Of a stretch of 9,306 bases of DNA, positions 7,178 to 9,306 are shown one piece after another. The DNA comes from an uncultured Verrucomicrobiota bacterium (GTDB taxonomy: Bacteria; Verrucomicrobiota; Kiritimatiellia; RFP12; UBA1067): assembly GCA_945483525.1 (NCBI GenBank), contig CALYRV010000074.1:1-9306 (forward strand), read 5' to 3'. The notes under the pieces are model-generated. The model did no database searches. It was not told the DNA's origin and worked only from the letters and a program-made list of their open reading frames with translations. The position numbers and the translations under genes were made by a program. Position 1 is the stretch's first letter; every line of letters starts with the position of its first letter.

Positions 7178-9196
7178 ATGGGAAAACTGTTCGTCGCTAG
7201 CATACTGTCGCTGCTCGCTGTATCCGTTTGGGCTGCGCTGCCAGAAGGTTATACTCAGGTTACGTATATCGAGGCGACCGGTGGGCAGTATGTAAACATT
7301 GACTATGTGCCGAATGATAATACCGAGCTTTCTCTGGTGTTTTCGGTTACGGAGTATAATTCGTCGAAGTCAACCCTCTTTGGCTGCACTGGGCGTACTT
7401 CAGGTGGCGGAACGAAAGGGCAGTGCGGCTTTGCGTATGGAATCCCTACGACTTGCAGATGGTCGTCAACCTCAACAAACGTCGACCTCGGACTGACGGA
7501 ATTGGATTATAAGCAGCATACTTTGGAGTTCAAGAGCAAATCATATTCACTTGACGGAACGACGATATTCACCAGTAGCGCCTATATCAGTGGTGAAGGC
7601 CGTCCGCTGCTATTGTTTGTCAATAACAGTGCAAAGGATGCTGGCGCCGTTAATCCGTCCGGCGACAAGGCGTCGGCGCGGATTTATTCGATGACGATTA
7701 CGGAAGGTGAGGACGTTAAACGAAATCTGGTTCCGGCGGTTGCTTCCAGCGGCGTTGCCGGACTTTACGATCTGGCGAGTTCGCAGTTCTTCACCAGCGC
7801 GACGACGGTTCCGCTGGTCGCGCCGTCGGGAGATGTCGAGCCACCGGCGTTCACGGAACTCGCGGTGGCGGGCACGAAGGCAGACGGCATCGTTGCGTCG
7901 GTGAAGGTCATCGGCGGAGATGAGACCGAGATGACGATCGAGTGTTACATCGGCGAGGATCCGGCCTCCTGGGATCTGTTCAAGAGTTGGAGTCATGAGG
8001 AGAGCGGAACGGTTTATGAGGCGATAGAGCCGGAGGTCGGTTTCGGAACGTATTTCATCGCCTTCCGCGCTTCCTATAATGCCGGACAGGGTCCGTGCGA
8101 AATCTGGACGGAGACGAATCGTCTGACTTTTGTTGAAGTAAAGGACCATTGGCTTTATGATCCGCTGTCCGGAATCGTAACCGACGGCATGTGGGAATTC
8201 GCCGCCGAGGCCGACGGCGGAAACCTGAGCGTTGGTAAATGGGCGGATGACGGCTATCCGCTTGATCCGAGTCTGCTTGACTTCTCGAAGCCGGTTCGCG
8301 ACGCTGATCAGAATGTCTTTGTGATTACCAACCTTAACACGCAGTTCGGTACGGACGGGGGCGATTGGTACACGATCAATCCGTCGGAGGCCGGGCGCAT
8401 GGTGGCGATGCTGGTTCTGCCGGCGTCAGGGCTGGTTTCGATTCGCAGCGGAGCATTCGCCGGTTGTTCTTCGATCACGAACATCGTCAACTTCCTGCCG
8501 GATTCGGTGCAGACGCTCGGTGCGGCGGCGTTTTACGGTATTAACAATTCCAAGTGCGCTTGCGATTTAGTGTGTAACATCGGGAATGTCGGTACGAGCG
8601 TGTTCAAGAATTCAACGGCTATCAAGTCCGTCACCTTCGGCCCAGACACGAAGAACATCGGCGGAGGATCTCACAAGGAGGCGGCTTTCGGCGATTGCAC
8701 CGGCATTACCAACATCGTCTTTGACGCTGCGTGCGAGAATGTGAAGCTGACTTATGCGTTCGACAGCTGCAGAGTCGCCGAATTGGTGCTGAACGGTGTC
8801 ACGAACGTGTCGTCGCGGGCCTTTGACTCCTGCCAGTTCAGGTCGATCGTCTTCGACAAGAATCTTCAGTCCGTGAGTTCGGCTGCGTTCAATGACAGTA
8901 AGGGCGGCACCTCGCGTACGACCTTGAGGGAAGTCCGGTTCCTCGGTCCGCCGCCGGAGAACTTCGACCCGGAGTTCTACGGACCCGTCGTGCATTCGCC
9001 GGCGGACGACAATCTCGTCACGACCTATGTGCCGAACAAGTACATCTCCGCATGGCGGGAGTACGCGACGAACGGCGAGATCAATAAGAAGGATTCTACC
9101 TTCGCCCTTGAAAAGCTGACGCTTACCGATGATCCGTCGAAGCGTCTGCTCATCTGTGATGACATGGTTTCCGGAGTCATTATACTGTTTAGGTAA
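7178..9196 (+). CDS. Secreted lectin-like / Ig-like / BspA-type leucine-rich-repeat surface protein
   Basis: 672 residues, exported. A clear signal peptide, MGKLFVASILSLLAVSVWA, is followed by mature ALPEGYTQVTYIE. Residues 21 to about 205 form a beta-rich LamG/concanavalin-like domain of the 'LPxGYTxxxYIExTGxQYxxxxY' type, closing with the usual RNLVPAV...GVAGLYDLASSQFF motif. Residues about 221-317 (EPPAFTELAV to TNRLTFVEV) look like a fibronectin- or Ig-like beta-sandwich. From about 355 to 630 come irregular leucine-rich repeats of the BspA/LRR_5 type, with repeated 'AF..C..I..I.F' units such as SGAFAGCSSITNIV and SRAFDSCQFRSIVF, ending in the typical YVPNKYISAWREYA cap. The chain finishes with a short hydrophobic tail, GVIILFR. 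Such proteins are usually surface adhesins or glycan binders; no catalytic residues are seen. It follows the rhamnosidase gene by 83 AT-rich bases, so it may be transcribed with it or separately. Domain layout good; ligand unknown. Confidence 0.8.
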   Translation: MGKLFVASILSLLAVSVWAALPEGYTQVTYIEATGGQYVNIDYVPNDNTELSLVFSVTEYNSSKSTLFGCTGRTSGGGTKGQCGFAYGIPTTCRWSSTSTNVDLGLTELDYKQHTLEFKSKSYSLDGTTIFTSSAYISGEGRPLLLFVNNSAKDAGAVNPSGDKASARIYSMTITEGEDVKRNLVPAVASSGVAGLYDLASSQFFTSATTVPLVAPSGDVEPPAFTELAVAGTKADGIVASVKVIGGDETEMTIECYIGEDPASWDLFKSWSHEESGTVYEAIEPEVGFGTYFIAFRASYNAGQGPCEIWTETNRLTFVEVKDHWLYDPLSGIVTDGMWEFAAEADGGNLSVGKWADDGYPLDPSLLDFSKPVRDADQNVFVITNLNTQFGTDGGDWYTINPSEAGRMVAMLVLPASGLVSIRSGAFAGCSSITNIVNFLPDSVQTLGAAAFYGINNSKCACDLVCNIGNVGTSVFKNSTAIKSVTFGPDTKNIGGGSHKEAAFGDCTGITNIVFDAACENVKLTYAFDSCRVAELVLNGVTNVSSRAFDSCQFRSIVFDKNLQSVSSAAFNDSKGGTSRTTLREVRFLGPPPENFDPEFYGPVVHSPADDNLVTTYVPNKYISAWREYATNGEINKKDSTFALEKLTLTDDPSKRLLICDDMVSGVIILFR

Positions 9197-9237
9197 TAAT
9201 CCCTCCAATTCGCGAATCGTGGTGAATTGCAAGCACG

Positions 9238-9306
9238 GTGAGTCAATTTTTTGAAGATGCTTCTGAGCGTCTTGTTGAGCAGATGAAACTGTCGCATGGT
9301 AGATTT
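9238..9306 (+). CDS. Probable N-terminus of a further gene, cut by the window end
   Basis: A frame starting with GTG at 9238 stays open for 23 codons to the window end and reads MSQFFEDASERLVEQMKLSHG and onward, a plausible amphipathic helical N-terminus. An in-frame TGA at 9223 limits how far upstream it could begin. No good Shine-Dalgarno is visible, and the competing ATG at 9257 runs into a stop after nine codons. Product cannot be assigned. Confidence 0.35.
   Translation, partial: MSQFFEDASERLVEQMKLSHGRF

Noticed and set aside
9206..9229. Inverted repeat CAATTC...GAATTG after the surface-protein gene as a terminator
   Set aside because: Only a 6-base AT-rich stem with a 12-base loop and no U tract directly after it; too weak for a terminator.

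Overview
The window holds five complete genes and probably the start of a sixth, all on the + strand and tightly packed, with no RNA genes, CRISPR arrays, insertion sequences or convincing terminators. The gene content suggests a Gram-negative carbohydrate-degrading bacterium of the Planctomycetota-Verrucomicrobiota (PVC) group, most likely a Kiritimatiellota-type gut or sediment lineage. The clues are a Tat-exported metallo-beta-lactamase-fold protein, a GH78-like rhamnosidase, a surface protein opening with an 'LPEGYTQVTYIEATGG' lectin-like domain followed by BspA-type leucine-rich repeats, and a very large secreted protein with a TDGDxxTDxEE calcium motif. This placement is inferred from remembered family patterns, not from a marker gene.

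Layout: (1) 39-1184, exported MBL-fold hydrolase, GC-rich. (2) 1187-4510, a 1107-residue membrane-anchored extracytoplasmic protein ending in a metzincin-like zinc metallopeptidase domain. (3) 4507-5340, a small, probably exported, alpha-helical protein whose ATG overlaps the previous stop (ATGA), so the two are translationally coupled. (4) 5391-7094, a GH78-like alpha-L-rhamnosidase, GC-rich. (5) 7178-9196, a secreted lectin-like/Ig-like/leucine-rich-repeat surface protein. (6) 9238-end, the probable N-terminus of another gene.

Base composition is a mosaic. Hand counts of sample 60-base lines give about 52-65% GC in the MBL gene, 67% in the rhamnosidase gene and 60% in the middle of the metallopeptidase gene. 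GC falls to about 39% over 3901-4140, inside the metallopeptidase gene, and one line of the following helical gene is 30%. The drop coincides with the start of the peptidase domain and continues through its coupled partner.

The most interesting unit is therefore the pair 1187-5340: a large conserved-looking extracytoplasmic carrier, a compositionally distinct C-terminal peptidase, and an immediately coupled, signal-peptide-bearing small protein. This is the layout expected of a polymorphic effector or peptidase with a cognate inhibitor or immunity protein, although substrate processing or adhesion roles are equally open. The rhamnosidase and the lectin/LRR protein fit a plant- or mucus-glycan-degrading surface lifestyle.
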